Notes under the pieces: model-generated
Told to the model about the DNA's origin: nothing
What the model saw: the letters and a program-made list of their open reading frames with translations, nothing else
Databases searched by the model: none
Translations under genes and position numbers: made by a program
Shown: positions 11,190 to 23,384 of the stretch, in pieces
Position numbering within the stretch: position 1 is the first letter of the stretch
How the letters are laid out: every line of letters begins with the position of its first letter
Assembly: GCA_951213105.1 (NCBI GenBank)
Contig: OX578144.1
Coordinates: forward strand, 79,099,801 to 79,163,800
From: Amaurobius ferox
Lineage: Eukaryota; Arthropoda; Arachnida; Araneae; Amaurobiidae
Direction of reading: 5' to 3'
Length of the DNA stretch: 64,000 bases

Positions 11190-12490
11190 GGGTCACTTAG
11201 AATTTTAACTTCCGGTTCTTCTTCCACTTCCGCTTCTAAAAATTTCTTTGAAACATCTATATTTTAGGATTGCCTATAGATAGAGCTTAGATAAGGACTG
11301 ATATGGATTAGGCATTAAATTCTGGAGGAGGTAGAATAACTCACTAAAAGTTTTTGCTTTCGGTTCTTGAGATGTCACTTTGATTAAAAAATTTATATAT
11401 TCATTACAAGATCTATTTTTCAAGATCAACTATAGAAAGAGCTTAGACGACAACTGATATGGATTCGAAATTAATGGATTCAAATGGATTGAAATCAAAA
11501 TTCAGTGAGAGTAGGGGTTTAAATAGGCATAGATTCAAATCAAAATTCGAAGAGAGTAGGGGGTTCAAATAGGAATAGATTCAAATCAAAATTCGAAGAG
11601 CGTACGCAGTTCAAACAGGTATAAATTCAAATGAAAATTCGAAAAGAGTAGGGGGTTCAAATAGGAATAGATTTAAATCAAAATTCGACGAGAATAGAGG
11701 GTTCAAATAGGAATAGATTCAAATCAAAATTCGAAGGGAGTAGGGGGTTCAAATGGGAATAGATTCAAATCAAAATTCGAAGAGAGTAGGGAGTTCAAAT
11801 GGGAATAGATTCAAATCAAATTTCGAAGAGAGTGGGGGGGTTCAAATAGGAATAGATTCAAATCAAAATTCGAAGAGAGTAGGGGGTTGAAATAGAAATA
11901 GATTCAAATCAAAATTCGGTGAGAGTAGAGGGTTCATTAACGATTTTTACTTCCGGTTGGAAAAAATTTCTTGAAACATCCATTTCTCACGTTTGCCTAC
12001 AGATAGAGTTTAGATGACGACTAATGTGAATTCAGTATTCAATTCCAAAGGATATAGGGAGGGGAGCGGGGTAACTTCCGATCTTTTCCCAATTCGCATT
12101 CAACAATATTAGTTTTCTTTGAAACATTTATTTCTCAAAATCGACTATAGATAAAGCTATGATGATGACTGATATGGATTCAGCATCAAATTTTTAAGGA
12201 GGTATCGTAATTTACTGGGAATTTTATTTTCCAGTTCTTTTCCAATTCTTGTTCAAAAATCGTCCTTGAGACATATATTTATTTTCAAAATCGGCTATAG
12301 ATAGAACTTAGGTGATAGCTGATATGGATTCATCATTACATTCTAGTGAAAGTACAGGCTTCACTAAAGACTCCCACTTCGTGATTTGGTTCCAATTTGG
12401 TTCATTAATTTTTGAGTTAGAGGTCTCAAGGTCTCAAGGACGGGGTATACGGAGTGCCCAGGAGGGGAAAGGATTCCCCCCTTTAAACTC
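11190..12490 (+). repeat. Tandem array: ~155-bp units with an inner ~45-bp minisatellite
   Basis: 'ATAGATAGAGCTTAG' followed by '..GA.TGATATGGATTC' and then 'TTACTTCCGGTTCTT'-like text recurs near 11265, 11430, 11990, 12145 and 12295. Between about 11480 and 11940, roughly ten copies of a 44-46-bp unit ('GTAGGGGGTTCAAATAGG', 'AATAGATTCAAATCAAAATT') have expanded inside one unit. Confidence 0.8.
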
Positions 12491-12494
12491 CTTT

Positions 12495-12755
12495 TGAGTT
12501 AGAGTGGATACATACATTGCACAGACAGACACACTCCGGCCACTCAAACTGCTGCTCGTATCCTAGGGTGAGCCGAGTGATCTGGATTCCCGACAAACAG
12601 ACACACAGACAGACACACACAGAGACGTCACGCTAAAAATAGTTTTTCGTATTTTAGAGGTTCCAAGACGTGTAGATCCGCAAAAATTCGAATTGCGATT
12701 TTCGACATGATTCCAATACTTTTCCTATACATTACCTTGTGTTGCAGGGAAAGGA
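12495..12755 (+). mobile_element. B-family element, 3' fragment
   Basis: It starts at GAGTTAGAGTGGATACATAC and passes through a CAGACA microsatellite. It ends TTTTCCTATACATTACCTTG..TTGCAGGGAAAGGAA, matching 7930-8203. Confidence 0.7.
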
Positions 12756-13460
12756 AAACACGCGTTATACAATTATTATATAGATACTCACCAATTCACT
12801 CTACTTCTATAAACAATGCCCTTAAATTTCCTTAATTTATTTCCCCGTATTATTTCATTGAATAGTATATAGTATTTTTATTTTCGCATTGTCCACTATG
12901 ACGCTATTCAACTTCTGCCTGAGTCTTTAACAATGATGCTTTCCTTTGTTCCTACTGCTAGGTCTACGAATAGTTAGTTCTCTGTTCGAAAAGGTCAATA
13001 TAAATCTCCCTTTGAAAATTGGTGGCGTGACATTCATTTAGATCTTAATTATAAGATAGAATCAACCAAACATATGGAACTAACATATATGTTTCTTCTG
13101 CGTTAGTTTGTAAATATTTATTTGTTTTGAAATTTCAGTTGCAGTCTTTATTTTTATTACGTCACCTTCAATGCATGTAGCAGTAATTTCGAACAGTCAT
13201 GGGGCGGAGCAAAGGCCACCCATACAAATTGTGGGCCCCCTACAAACATTGATCATTATCACTGTCCCCCTACATATGTTATTCCCCCGTCTTTGTCAGT
13301 TTTTTGTGTCTTCTCTAATCTAAAATAAATATTGGGGTCTGGTACGCTTCTGAAGCCCGCCCAATACTTCAGCAGTGTTCGTCTCCCTATGGGCAGCCCT
13401 GGGCGTAAGAATATGTTGTGATATACTATATATTCTGCTATTTAAAATAATTACGAAATA
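12756..13460. other. No gene recognised
   Basis: AT-rich. Nothing found that looks like coding sequence or an element end. Confidence 0.45.
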
Positions 13461-13508
13461 TCACCGATCGTATTTAGATATCCGATCGTATCTAAATACG
13501 ATCGGTGA
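13461..13508. repeat. Perfect 20-bp stem, 8-nt loop hairpin
   Basis: Bases 13461-13480 are exactly inverted at 13489-13508, with TCCGATCG as loop. The stem and loop share the palindromic CGATCG core. It sits just outside the MITE at 13525. Function unknown. Confidence 0.85.
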
Positions 13509-13524
13509 ATCTCTGATCGACTTT

Positions 13525-14365
13525 CGAAGTTTGGAACCCGAATTTGGCAATAAAGCGAGATAGAATAAAAATGTCAATTACAATATTATAGAAGACTGTC
13601 TAATGAATAGGAGTAACACCAGAAACGCACGAAATGCGTATATGGAAAACAATAAATACCCGTTAAAAAGTCGTATCATTAGGGGCTACAACACGGTGAC
13701 ACACACAGAGCTTCTTCTTTTTCTTCTTCTTCGACCCAGACTGTCTGACCTACCCGAAGGTGTAGGGTGTCTGTTTGGACGGCCGAGAAGCGCCACCTAA
13801 TTTAGACCGGAACCCAATGGGGGCGGCATCTACGGGCCTGTACCCTTCTTTCCATACCACCAACTTCTCGGAAAGACTTACGGATCCACATATTTAACGT
13901 GCGCGTACTCCGCGTGAACGCAGGGACAGTTTGGGCAGAACCGGAAATCGAACTCAGGTCGTCCGAGTGCAATCCCCGTGCGCTAACCACTGGGCTTCCC
14001 CATCCCTTACCTACAATATTTGCCAAAGTACGCGATAATATTCATTCTCGAAATCATTCTCGCTCAAAATCTGTGCATTGGACGGAGGGCGTTTTGAACA
14101 GGCTGTCTATTACATGCCTGTGCATGCGAGTGTTGTTTATGTTAGCATTCCTGAATAAAACAGAAATTCTCCAATATCCCTATTGTGTCAAATAAATGTC
14201 TTTTGCAGCAATTTTATTGTCGATTTCTACTCAACAGACAATGCTCAACAGCTTTGAAATTGGCTGTTTTCGTCCATCTCGCTTTGTTGCCGAATTCCGT
14301 TTGTCCCAACTTTTTAAATCCTCCATTAGAGGGCGCTTCGATCACTTTTATCGAAACCCTAAGCC
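13525..14365 (+). mobile_element. Diverged MITE copy interrupted by a SINE
   Basis: It aligns with the intact element at 41049-41617 on both sides of the SINE at 13709-14015. Shared text includes 'AAAAATGTCAATTACAA', 'AACACGGTGACA', 'GACAATGCTCAACA', 'CTTTGTTGCCGA' and 'CTTTTA.TCGA' near the right end. The terminal bases have decayed and no TA duplication can be read. Confidence 0.75.
13709..14015 (-). mobile_element. tRNA-derived SINE, near full length
   Basis: On the minus strand the head carries an A-box-like AGTGGTTAGCGCAC and a B-box-like GAGTTCGATTT, separated by about 30 bases as in a tRNA. The family body follows (CGTAAGTC..TTCCGAGA, GGTTCCGGTCTAAATT), then the 3' tail GGTAGGTCAGACAGTCTGGG and an (AAG)n tract. 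Its tail is (GAA)n rather than (CAA)n, so it is a variant. It is a pol III-type SINE with no protein. Confidence 0.85.
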
Positions 14366-14815
14366 ATGGTCGCTCATGGAACTTTTCGAGGTGGGTGGGA
14401 ATCACTGACTTCAGTGGGAGCAAACTCAAAGATAAGATGTACAACATCGACTAGCTTCATGCCCCCCCCCCCTTTGTGATCTTGAACATCCAGAAACCCC
14501 CCTCTTGCCCAAACTTTATTCGGGGGCCCTTTATGATCTCATAATCATGGGTTAATTATTCGATTGTGATGTTACGTAGGTCAGCACGTCAATACCAGGT
14601 TGCCATTTAATTATGGCTGGATATTTTCGTTTGTTTATTAAACGTGGTGGTCAGTACGTTTCTATTACGCTACCGCTTTCTTTTCTCCAATAAACCTTCT
14701 TATCAGAGGAAAAAGCGTACAGTGGAATCTAGTTGACTGTAACTTGGGTTTAGCATCCCCTTCAGCATCTGCTCTGCTTTTGCAACACTATGATATTGTA
14801 GTATAATATGTTGTA
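14366..14815. other. No gene recognised
   Basis: It contains a 12-C run at 14462-14473. No coding evidence. Confidence 0.45.
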
Positions 14816-15060
14816 TAATTAGGTGAGTGGGACTGACTAGCTGACTAAGGAGTGATCTACACAGCCCAAGCTGCTGAAGATAGAAGCTTGAAACTTTGCA
14901 TACACGTGGAACTTAACCTATAAGTAATGAGAAAAATATTAAATCTTGGAATTTAGTTCGAAAAATCCATAAATCACGGAGTTTTTGTTACAATATTCTT
15001 CCACTTATAACACGAGAACAGCTAGACACACAAAATTCGTATCAACTGTTCTTGAGATAT
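14816..15060 (+). repeat. Dispersed repeat (partner at 56345-56560)
   Basis: 'GAAACTTTGCATACACGTGG', 'ATAAATC.CGGA', 'TATAACACGAGAAC' and 'ACACAAAATTCGT' occur in the same order in both copies. Family not recognised. Confidence 0.6.
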
Positions 15061-15413
15061 TTTAATTTATACATTCAGCAAACGATGTTTGTATTACATT
15101 TTATAAATTAATTTATTTATAGTTTTTTATTCTATTGTGGTAAATATGGTAACCGAATTACGTTTTAAATATTGAAATCATTTGTTAGCTAATCTTCAAA
15201 TCAAACTATTAAAAATGCTATAATGAATTGATTGTATAGCTTATGATGTCTGAAAACGTTGAAAATTGAGCAATAAATATAATGATCGGAGACGTAATAT
15301 AGTTTTACATATCGCAATTTCCGTCTTTACAGAAGTATAAAATGTTTTTTCATGCTTAAATTTAAAAAATAGCTTTTGACATCTAAAACTGATATTAAAT
15401 GTGTAAGTGTCAC
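15061..15413. other. AT-rich, no gene recognised
   Basis: Nothing beyond short chance frames. Confidence 0.45.
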
Positions 15414-16110
15414 ATTGACCATTAGCCATTTCGCTGCGTGCTTATTAGCTGAGTAACCATTAGCCATTTAGCTGCGAGACTACTAGCTGAGTGACCATTA
15501 GTCTAGTCATTTCGCTGCGGGACTATTAGCTGAGTGATCATTAGTCATTTCGCTACGGAACTATTAGCTAAGTGACCATTAACATTTTTCGCTGCGTGAC
15601 CATTAACATTTTTCGCTGCTTGACCATTAGTCATTTTGCTGCGAGACTATATTAGCTGAGTGACCATTAGCCCTTTCACTGCGGGTCTATTAGCTGAGTG
15701 ACCATTCGCCATTTCGCTACAGGACTATTAGGTGAGTTATCATTAACCCTTTCGCTGCGTGCCCATTAGCTGAGAGACCATTAGCCATTTCGCTGCGGGA
15801 CTATTAACTGAGTGACCATTAGTCATTTCGCTGCGGAATTAGTAGCTGAGTGACTATTAGCCATTTCGCTGCGGGACCATTAACTGAGTGACCATTAGAC
15901 ATTTCGCTACGGAACTATTAGCTGAGTATCCATTGGTCATTTCACTGCAGGATTATTAGCTGAGTGGCCATTAGTCATTTCGCTGCGGGACTATTAGGTG
16001 AGTGACCAGTAGCCCTTTCACTGTGTGCCCATTAGCTGAGAGACCATTAGACATTTTTCTGCAGGACTATTAGCTGAGTGACCTTTAGCCATTTTTCTGT
16101 GCGAAGTGTG
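15414..16110 (+). repeat. ~38-40-bp satellite array
   Basis: About eighteen variable copies of a unit read GACCATTAGCCATTTCGCTG then CGGGACTATTAGCTGAGT. Some units are shortened or carry insertions, and a longer period appears where CGTGCCCATTAGCTGAGAG recurs near 15765 and 16030. It is stop-rich and not coding. Confidence 0.9.
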
Positions 16111-17746
16111 AATGGAAATGGCAGATGTCACATGTTATCTTGTATAAAAATTATTCATTTATTATGGTAAAAATGTATCTTTCCTTTTACAAACCTCAGA
16201 AAGTTCATCTGATTTATGAAAAAAAATTAGGTTTTTACTGCAGTAAAATACGCCGTCCAGTTGACATTCAGTAGAATGAAAATTTCTAAGAGAAATAAAA
16301 ATTGACTTATGTAGCGCTAGATTTGTTTTCACTAAAACATATCCCAAAAGCAATAGTGTATTGGGAGGGGGGGGGGACTCTGTACAGCCGGCGCCTCGAG
16401 GTTTAAGCTTTATAGTGAATCCGTCATTACTTGAATTTATATTTAATTTAAAGTTTTAAAATAATTACCTTTCAGTTCTCTAATTTGATGCATTTTAAAT
16501 CTAAGCCAATTTTTTTAGAAAAAAATAACCTGAAATATGTCTGAAAACTATATTAACTATAAAGTAGCATAATAGAATTGGTTTAATTTGTTTATTCATC
16601 AAGCTTGATATTAAAATGTGTAATGTTTGCTTAAGAAATTTGAACATGATTTTCTTTTTTAAATAATATTCATTTTTAATTAACATTTACATAACAACAA
16701 ATGCGGTTTAGTTGTTATTTTGCTTTAGTTTTGTTTCGGAGCACAAAAGCAACGAAAAGAATCCAGTATTTTCAGTTATGTCGTTTCGATTTCATCAACC
16801 TCAGTGTGTATCATCAGCCACTAAAAAAATTACCGACATCGCAGCTAGTATTACCTTTTTCCAGTAAACTTCCAAAATTCTGACGCGTTCGGGATTTCAG
16901 CGGTGCCGGATTATCAAATTTGCCGCAAAAGTGCGAAAAATTATTTAAAACAGAATAATGAGCAATGAATGTGATATTTTATGTTTGTCTAAAACGTTAC
17001 ACAGACTGCAAGACACTGTGCAATATGTGAAAAAAAAGCATTAATTTAAAATTAAAAAGTGAACTTCACTGACCAGAAATATGCATGTAAAACCACTTAT
17101 ATTACAGTACAGAACCGCAGTATAGCCGAACAGACCCGAATGTCGTTCGAAAAGCTTGCCGAACTATCGGGTGTGCCGAAACATTGGATTCTAGTTTACC
17201 ATATTTGACAAAAAGCAAATTTAATTTTGCTCCTGACAGACATATAAACATCTCGAAACATGATCATAAAATTTTCTTTGTTGTAGTTTTAGGACACAAA
17301 ATACTTCTTAATACAAAGAAAACAAATATAGAATTCAACTGAGAAGCAGAAAGAGTTTTTTCCTCGGCATTTTCTCTTTCTACTATCTCTACATGTTTTG
17401 TTATCTTAAGATTTATTTGGAATCCCTGCCGGCGTGCTTGACAAACAAAAGAGAAAAATCGATTCTTCTGCATAATCCTGATATCTACTTCTAGTGGAAG
17501 TTGTTTCTTTCGGCGTAAAAATAGAATCAATTCTTCTTAATTAAGAATAGAGCCATGGAGTTAATTACATTCTTTTCGGAATTGTTTTCTCCAAAAATAG
17601 AAAAAAGTGGGTGGCATTCATTTCGGGGGTTTAGTGGAATGTTAAAACTCGAACCACTAATGCCGAAATGCATTTTTAAAATATGCCCAAGATGTCCTGT
17701 AGGATGAAAAAATCTGTATACTCTGTAAATAACAGAAAATGTCTTG
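16111..17746. other. No gene recognised
   Basis: AT-rich, with a 10-G run at 16367-16376. Frames up to 88 codons occur on the minus strand near 17264-17530, but they are low-complexity and lack recognisable motifs. Confidence 0.4.
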
Positions 17747-17750
17747 TTAA

Positions 17751-17899
17751 CCTTTTGCTTACGGGTGGGACATTGGCTTCCATAGACGCCAATGCCTGCA
17801 AAGCGGGATCGAACTGTTTGGGATAGGGTATGTCAAATACCTGTCTTTTTGAGAGGGTCTTCGTTCGGAATTGACGCTGTCCCACCCATAAGTAAAAGG
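17751..17899. mobile_element. 149-bp piggyBac-like MITE
   Basis: TTAA flanks both ends (17747-17750 and 17900-17903). The inverted ends CCTTTTGCTTACGGGTGGGA and CCTTTTACTTATGGGTGGGA match at 18 of 20 positions. TTAA targets with CCYTTT-type tips are characteristic of piggyBac-group elements. There is no coding capacity, so it would have been moved in trans. Confidence 0.88.
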
Positions 17900-17903
17900 T
17901 TAA

Positions 17904-19424
17904 GTAAGGAAGTTAACAATGAAAATTTCTGCGGTCTATGCTTGAAACTCTTGAATTGGTAATTGATTGGAATATTTTGGAGCTCTAATGTGAGAGGTAT
18001 TTTGATCAAGGGCAACACTATAAAACCACTTCCTTGAGATTCCTTTAATAATAAAGAAGAATTAGGAAAAGTCAGCCGCTTTCTGATAAGAAATACAATG
18101 ATTTCCGAACCAAAAAATCTCTGAACAAGAAATATTTTAATGCCGCAAATATTGGTTTTCTACCCATAGAAGTCGACCCAGGTCAAATAGTTCTATATCT
18201 GGCTTTCGTATTCACAGACACTGGAGTATAAAATTTTCGGTAAATCCTCTTTGGCGGAAAACTTCCGAATAGAAGACGCCTCCATCGAATTGACATAATT
18301 TTTAATTTCTACTCCCAAAGCATATTCAGTTCTGTGTGTTTCTCTACAAATTGCAGCTCCTGAGTAATGACTGTGGTCGTTATAAACGCATTTACCGAAA
18401 CATGTTTTTAATGCGTAAATATGAACTTACACACGCGATCTAAAAATGTACTTCAATCACAATTCTATTGCTAATGAAACGAAAAATTATTAATATTGAT
18501 TTAGTGATAATTTTGAAAATTGTGACGGAAGTATTTTTAATTAATAAATGATCGAGGGTATACTAATTATATAGAAGCTTTAAATGCGTGTGAAAGTTGC
18601 TATATATTTTTATAGCAGAATAAGTCATAAATGTTTAAAAAAAATATGAAGCATCTTTGTATAATAAATATCATAAGTAACGCTTTTTTCCGCACGAGAA
18701 AACGTAAAACAAACACATAGTAAATTTTCTGTAACACGTAAAAATATCAAAAATTAGTCTTCGACCTTCTAGATATGCACTAAGCAAGTCCACTTGATAA
18801 GAGCTTGCAATGTCGTCCCAGATGCTCAACGGTAGTGCATCGACTGGCCAGTTCGAAGATCTAATGATCGATTGTCGGTTGGGGCAGCAACGTTCTTAAC
18901 AACTATGTAACCTCCTTCTACTTTCTAAGTTCAAAATTTTTATAATTAAAAAAGTATTCAAATTTTATGTTAAAATTATCATAAGTAAACTATAGTTTGA
19001 CGAAATGATATTTAGAGAATTGAGATTTATATGTTTTCACTGCAACCTCTCTTGCCGCATAAAAAATTTTCTGGCAACATCACTGTCTAACAATATTTCT
19101 ACAAAACCGACCACTTTCTTGTTTCAGAACTTCCATGAAGTACAAGATGAGTTAATATGGTTTAAGTGCACGTAAACATTTTGAAATATTAATGTACTAC
19201 GTATAAAAATTGATTAGGAGAACAATGAAACAAAAGAGTAAACACTTTGCATTGTAGTCAGATAAAAAAGAATTGAACTCTGAAGACATAAAAGTGTTTA
19301 TTCTACGCCATTTTTATTCCTTTTATATTTGACAATGACCAAATTTAATTTTACTACTGGCAAGCTTCAACACAAGTATCGTAAAATGATACGTAAGAAC
19401 ATAAAATGTTCTTTGTTTTATTTA
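17904..19424. other. No gene recognised
   Basis: AT-rich. A loosely tRNA-like patch near 18810-18880 was examined and rejected. No coding or element ends found. Confidence 0.45.
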
Positions 19425-20804
19425 CACTCGTCAAAAGCGAAATTGCAACACCATGAAGGAATACGCGTAGCCGTATGCAAATCATAGAAGAGATAGTCAT
19501 ATTCAAATGTTTAAAAGAACAAACAAAGATAAGCAAAAGAAACCTGTTTATTTAGTAAATAATGTGGCCCTCACGGGCAGCTATACAGGCTGCTAAACGG
19601 CGAGGCATCCTATCGCTGAGGCTATTAATAGTTGCCGTAGGTAATCCTCACCAAGCAACGTCAACTACGGCACTCAGTTCGTCTGCGGTATGTACCAGTG
19701 GTCCCAGGTACACATGGCGTCTTATAAAGGTCCACGCGTGCTGAATGGGAGAGAAATTCGTTAAGACTGCCGACCAGAAAAGGATGTGAATTCCGTTCAA
19801 ACTGTTGAGAGTTCGCCATGCGGTGCGGCATTGTCTTGCTGGAATACCGTGCTGTGGATGGTCTGCACCAGTAGCCGAACCACAAACATCATAACTTGTG
19901 TGACGTACCGGTCCGCTGTCAGATTACCTGCAATGTGCACTAGAAGTGTCCGCTGATCGAACATTATACCGCCCCAAACCAGGATGCCCGGTGTGACGCT
20001 CAGTGGTATGGGCTGGCAAGTGGCGTTCCCCGGGAAGTCGCCACACCCGTCCATGACTGTAATTCCTCCACAGGTAGAAGCGAGATTCATCCGTAAACAA
20101 TACCCGATGCCATTCATTGGTCCAGTTGCGATGACGAAGACAGGAATGCACGTCAGACGTGCATCCCTGTGTCTAGCGTTTAATGGCACACTAATGGCTG
20201 GCCGCCGTGCGTGCAGCTGTACTTCATGCAACCTGTTGGGAATGGCTTGGGTGCGCGCAAGTGTAACTGTTGAAGGTGGCAGGCTGTTTCGGATGTCACT
20301 TGCCGTTGCGAACGGCCGACGGTTTGGACGAGCCCTTCGGCAAATCTGCCGGTCTGTGAGCTCTGTTGTGCGCCTGTTCGATCCACTATCTCTTCGGCGT
20401 TTCCTCTGATGTTTTCTCCGTGTCATCGTATCACACATCGCTGGATGGTACTCACGTCGTGCCCAACACGCGTAGCAATTGCACGCATCGACAAATCCAC
20501 ACGCCACGCAGCTCCAGGATACAGTCTCATTCTCCAGCCGTTAATTTTTGGTATGCAGTTCGCCGACGTTTTCGATGCATCGCTTCTGAACTTTCTCGAA
20601 AGTTCGGCTGCTGCAAATCGTCGCTGGTAGCATTTACAGGACGAGCCGTCTGCTCGTCCTTATCACCCGAAACTGGGTGTCACGTGACCCAATATTTGCG
20701 AAAACTTAATCATTTGCATATGACTGCCTGTTCTACCGGTACTATGATTTGCTAATGGCTACGCTCTTTTCTTCATGATATTGAAATTTCACTTTGGACG
20801 AGTG
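19425..20804 (-). mobile_element. Tc1-like DNA transposon
   Basis: The tips CACTCGTCAAAAGCGAAATT (left) and CACTCGTCCAAAGTGAAATT (inverse of the right end) lie directly inside TA duplications at 19423-19424 and 20805-20806. Length is 1380 bp. It carries one broken transposase on the minus strand. It belongs to a different Tc1 subfamily from the 2886 and 50370 elements, judging by end sequence and protein. Confidence 0.93.
19552..20580 (-). pseudogene. Tc1-like transposase, frameshifted
   Basis: The predicted start is MHRKRRRTAYQ at 20580; a stop and frameshift follow within 20 codons. Recognisable parts are spread over frames: 'TTELTDRQICRRARPNRRPF', the first acidic motif VLFTDESRFYLW (about 20080), 'ILVWGGIMFDQRTLLVHIAG', 'LTADRYVTQV' and the second motif VFQQDNAAPH (about 19830). 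After that about 7 nt are missing relative to the family spacing. The third motif reads SPIQHAW, with Gln for the catalytic Glu. The end CIAAREGHIIY is intact, with a stop at 19552. At least three frame changes are needed, so this is a pseudogene. Confidence 0.9.
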
Positions 20805-20806
20805 TA

Positions 20807-21204
20807 TAACACAAAATCTTAATGCAGAGAAAGTGTGTATGGAAAACAAACTGAGAAACACTGAAAGTAATTGAAGAACTATTTATCTTCTCTTTTCGTC
20901 AAATAGAACACAGTTCTGGTTCTTTTATTCTTAGTGTATTCCCTTTCTGCTAGTTCTCAATATTCTGTGACCTATGGATTTATTGAGAGTTCGTGCAGCT
21001 AGCTGTTCGACAAGCAAAGAAACTAATTAATTCTTCTTCATATTCCTGATATCTACTTTCAGTGAGATTGTTATTTCAGTATAACGAATTATCCGCCGTT
21101 CCCCGTGCTCTAAAGTACTTAAATAATTGCCCGAGTCCACTACTTAAATAATATAGATACAAATAACACCACTCAATTTCCAAATCGCCTGTTTTGAACA
21201 GAAA
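20807..21204. other. No gene recognised
   Basis: AT-rich flank of the Tc1 element. Nothing supported. Confidence 0.45.
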
Positions 21205-21410
21205 TCTTTCCCGCGCTCCGGTGTTTTCAGGCGCTCCCGTGTTTTCAGGTTCTCCCATGTTTTCAGACGCTCCCGTATTTTCAGGCGCTCTCGTGTTTTC
21301 ACGCTCTCCCGTGTTTTCACGCTCTCCCGTGTTTTCACGCTCTCCCGTGTTTTCACGCTCTCCCGTGTTTTCACGCCTTCCTGTGTTTTAATGCGTTCCG
21401 GTGTTTTCAT
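21205..21410. repeat. 18-bp minisatellite, about 11 copies
   Basis: The unit is TGTTTTCACGCTCTCCCG with variants. The right half is nearly homogeneous and the left half diverged. Because 18 is a multiple of three, frames stay open across it: plus strand repeats PVFSRS, minus strand repeats KTRESV. A 99-codon minus frame (21144-21443) spans it but shows no other gene feature, so I read it as non-coding. Confidence 0.88.
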
Positions 21411-23332
21411 ATTCATAAGTTGTGAATGAACTATAGATGTCATTCACATCAAAACTTTCTACCTGCGCTGAGCAATGTATTTCATGTAATTAATCGTTAT
21501 TGAGTTTTAAAAACTACAATTTTTCTGTGTAAAACCGATGGCATGAATTCAAATCAATCAATTCTAAAATTAAAATTCAAAATTTTGCTAATATGTTTTC
21601 ACATTCCAATAAAAAATATTCTTAATTTATATTCAAAAGCCTTTCTGTTACTACGGTTACCACCTAGTCTATGTACTCGTACATTTCAGAAGTATGAACC
21701 TAAAACTAAGTAAAATGTCTCGTAGCTTTAATTACTAAATTTGTCAATTTTTGACTTTAATTTTTTTAATTTCTCGAGAAAGCATATTTCATTACCATAA
21801 GTATTTTGAAAAAAATTCTCGATTCTGTGAAAAAGTGAATGAATTAGTAGTTTTTTTTTTTAATTATTTTGATCTAAATGTATTATTTTCCAATATTGCT
21901 GCAACGTCTAAAATTAAAATATACTTAGAAGGAAAAATATGTTTTAATTTTTATATTGCCTTCCCATTGTTTTTCCAAATCGAAAACGAATGAATTGGCA
22001 ATTAAATAATTCGCCATTAACTAGAAGTTAATGGTTTTACAATTAATTCACCGAGATTAAGAAGGAAAATTTCTTTCAATAATAAGTATAATCTGGTCAC
22101 GGCACCAAATGTGCCGATTATGTATTATCTCTAAATGTGCATCTGAAATATACTACTATTTGTAGATTAAAATTAATTGTTAATTTCTTAAATTAATATT
22201 ATGTTGTACATTGCTTGGTTTGGTGGCCGCAATACCCACCTATGAAGTGCATATAGTGATCAAAATAATATTATGTGTAAATTTTAAGGTAAACTACAGT
22301 GATTACTAACATTTAACAGAAAAGAATGAAATTTATTTAGGACATAGAATACTTATACATCATTATAATTAAAGAACATTAAATGACATTATTCTTTTAG
22401 TAGAGACATATTAGTTCATTCGGAGAGAAGTAATGCCAGAATCGTATTTAGTGGTTCGACCGCGTGGTGGGACGATTTAACAACAATATTTTTGAAATTT
22501 AAAAAAATTATTACTACTACTCATATATAGTTGATAAAAAAATACAGTACCTGATGAAGTCAGTATCAATTGCTATTGATACCTTTGGAGCACTGCTGTT
22601 TCCCATTAGTTGGTCTTGGCTCGCTTCAGTTCTGTATATTTTTTATAGGTATTTTATCATGGCTAACTCTGATAGTAAGTTCTTCTCAGCTCTTCTTCCA
22701 AACTGGTCACTTTCTACTCTGCTGATAAAAACTCCAACTGAAAAATACTGCCTGCTCTCAAATCTCTCGACAGTCGCCCCCTACCGTGATATATATATAT
22801 AACAAAAAATTCACTGTAACCTGTTCTGAGATGATTGGTAATACACATGCTTTTCCAGAAGTACCACTGTACTAGGGGTAGATATATTTTCAATTTATTT
22901 TCATTATATTCTTTTGATATTACTTTATAATACTTTGCATCCTCATTTCAATAATTAGCCACAAGCTGGTGTAACAGAATATTTTATATTCATGTTTGAT
23001 TTTTTTGTGTTTTTGATCCACTTTGTCTTTTCTTCTACGTCGGGCCATTTACATTATTTCTGTAATACATTTTACAGTTATGTAAACAGAAACGTAGAAT
23101 CAGCATTAATGAAACATGTATGGCCCTTGATAACGTACATGGTTTCAGAAATGCTTTTCATATACATTTTATTCCTTTTATAATCACTTGATTCCATTTT
23201 TTCAATTTCCAAACTTCTTGCATAGCTCATCGTGCTACACTAGGCTTCTGATTTGCAAAAACCTTCAGTTTACAAGCAATTTTCATTGGTATTTCTCGGG
23301 TATATATATTACAAGTAATCATAAAAATCTTC

Positions 23333-23334
<2 letters not shown>
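21411..23334. other. AT-rich, no gene recognised
   Basis: Frames up to 82 codons occur (for example 22554-22802), but none has a splice context or recognisable motifs. Confidence 0.4.

Positions 23335-23380
<46 letters not shown>
23335..23380. repeat. (TA)n microsatellite
   Basis: An uninterrupted run of about 22 TA dinucleotides. Confidence 0.95.

Positions 23381-23384
<4 letters not shown>

Noticed and set aside
16880..17190. Possible pogo/Tigger-type MITE (CCGGATTATC..)
   Set aside because: No matching inverted end or TA duplication could be found.
18800..18890. tRNA-like patch (GCTCAACGGTAGTGC, then GTTCGAAG)
   Set aside because: A/B-box resemblance is partial, no cloverleaf can be closed, and no SINE body or duplication is seen.
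19984..20409. 141-codon plus-strand frame
   Set aside because: It is antisense to the Tc1 transposase pseudogene on the minus strand.
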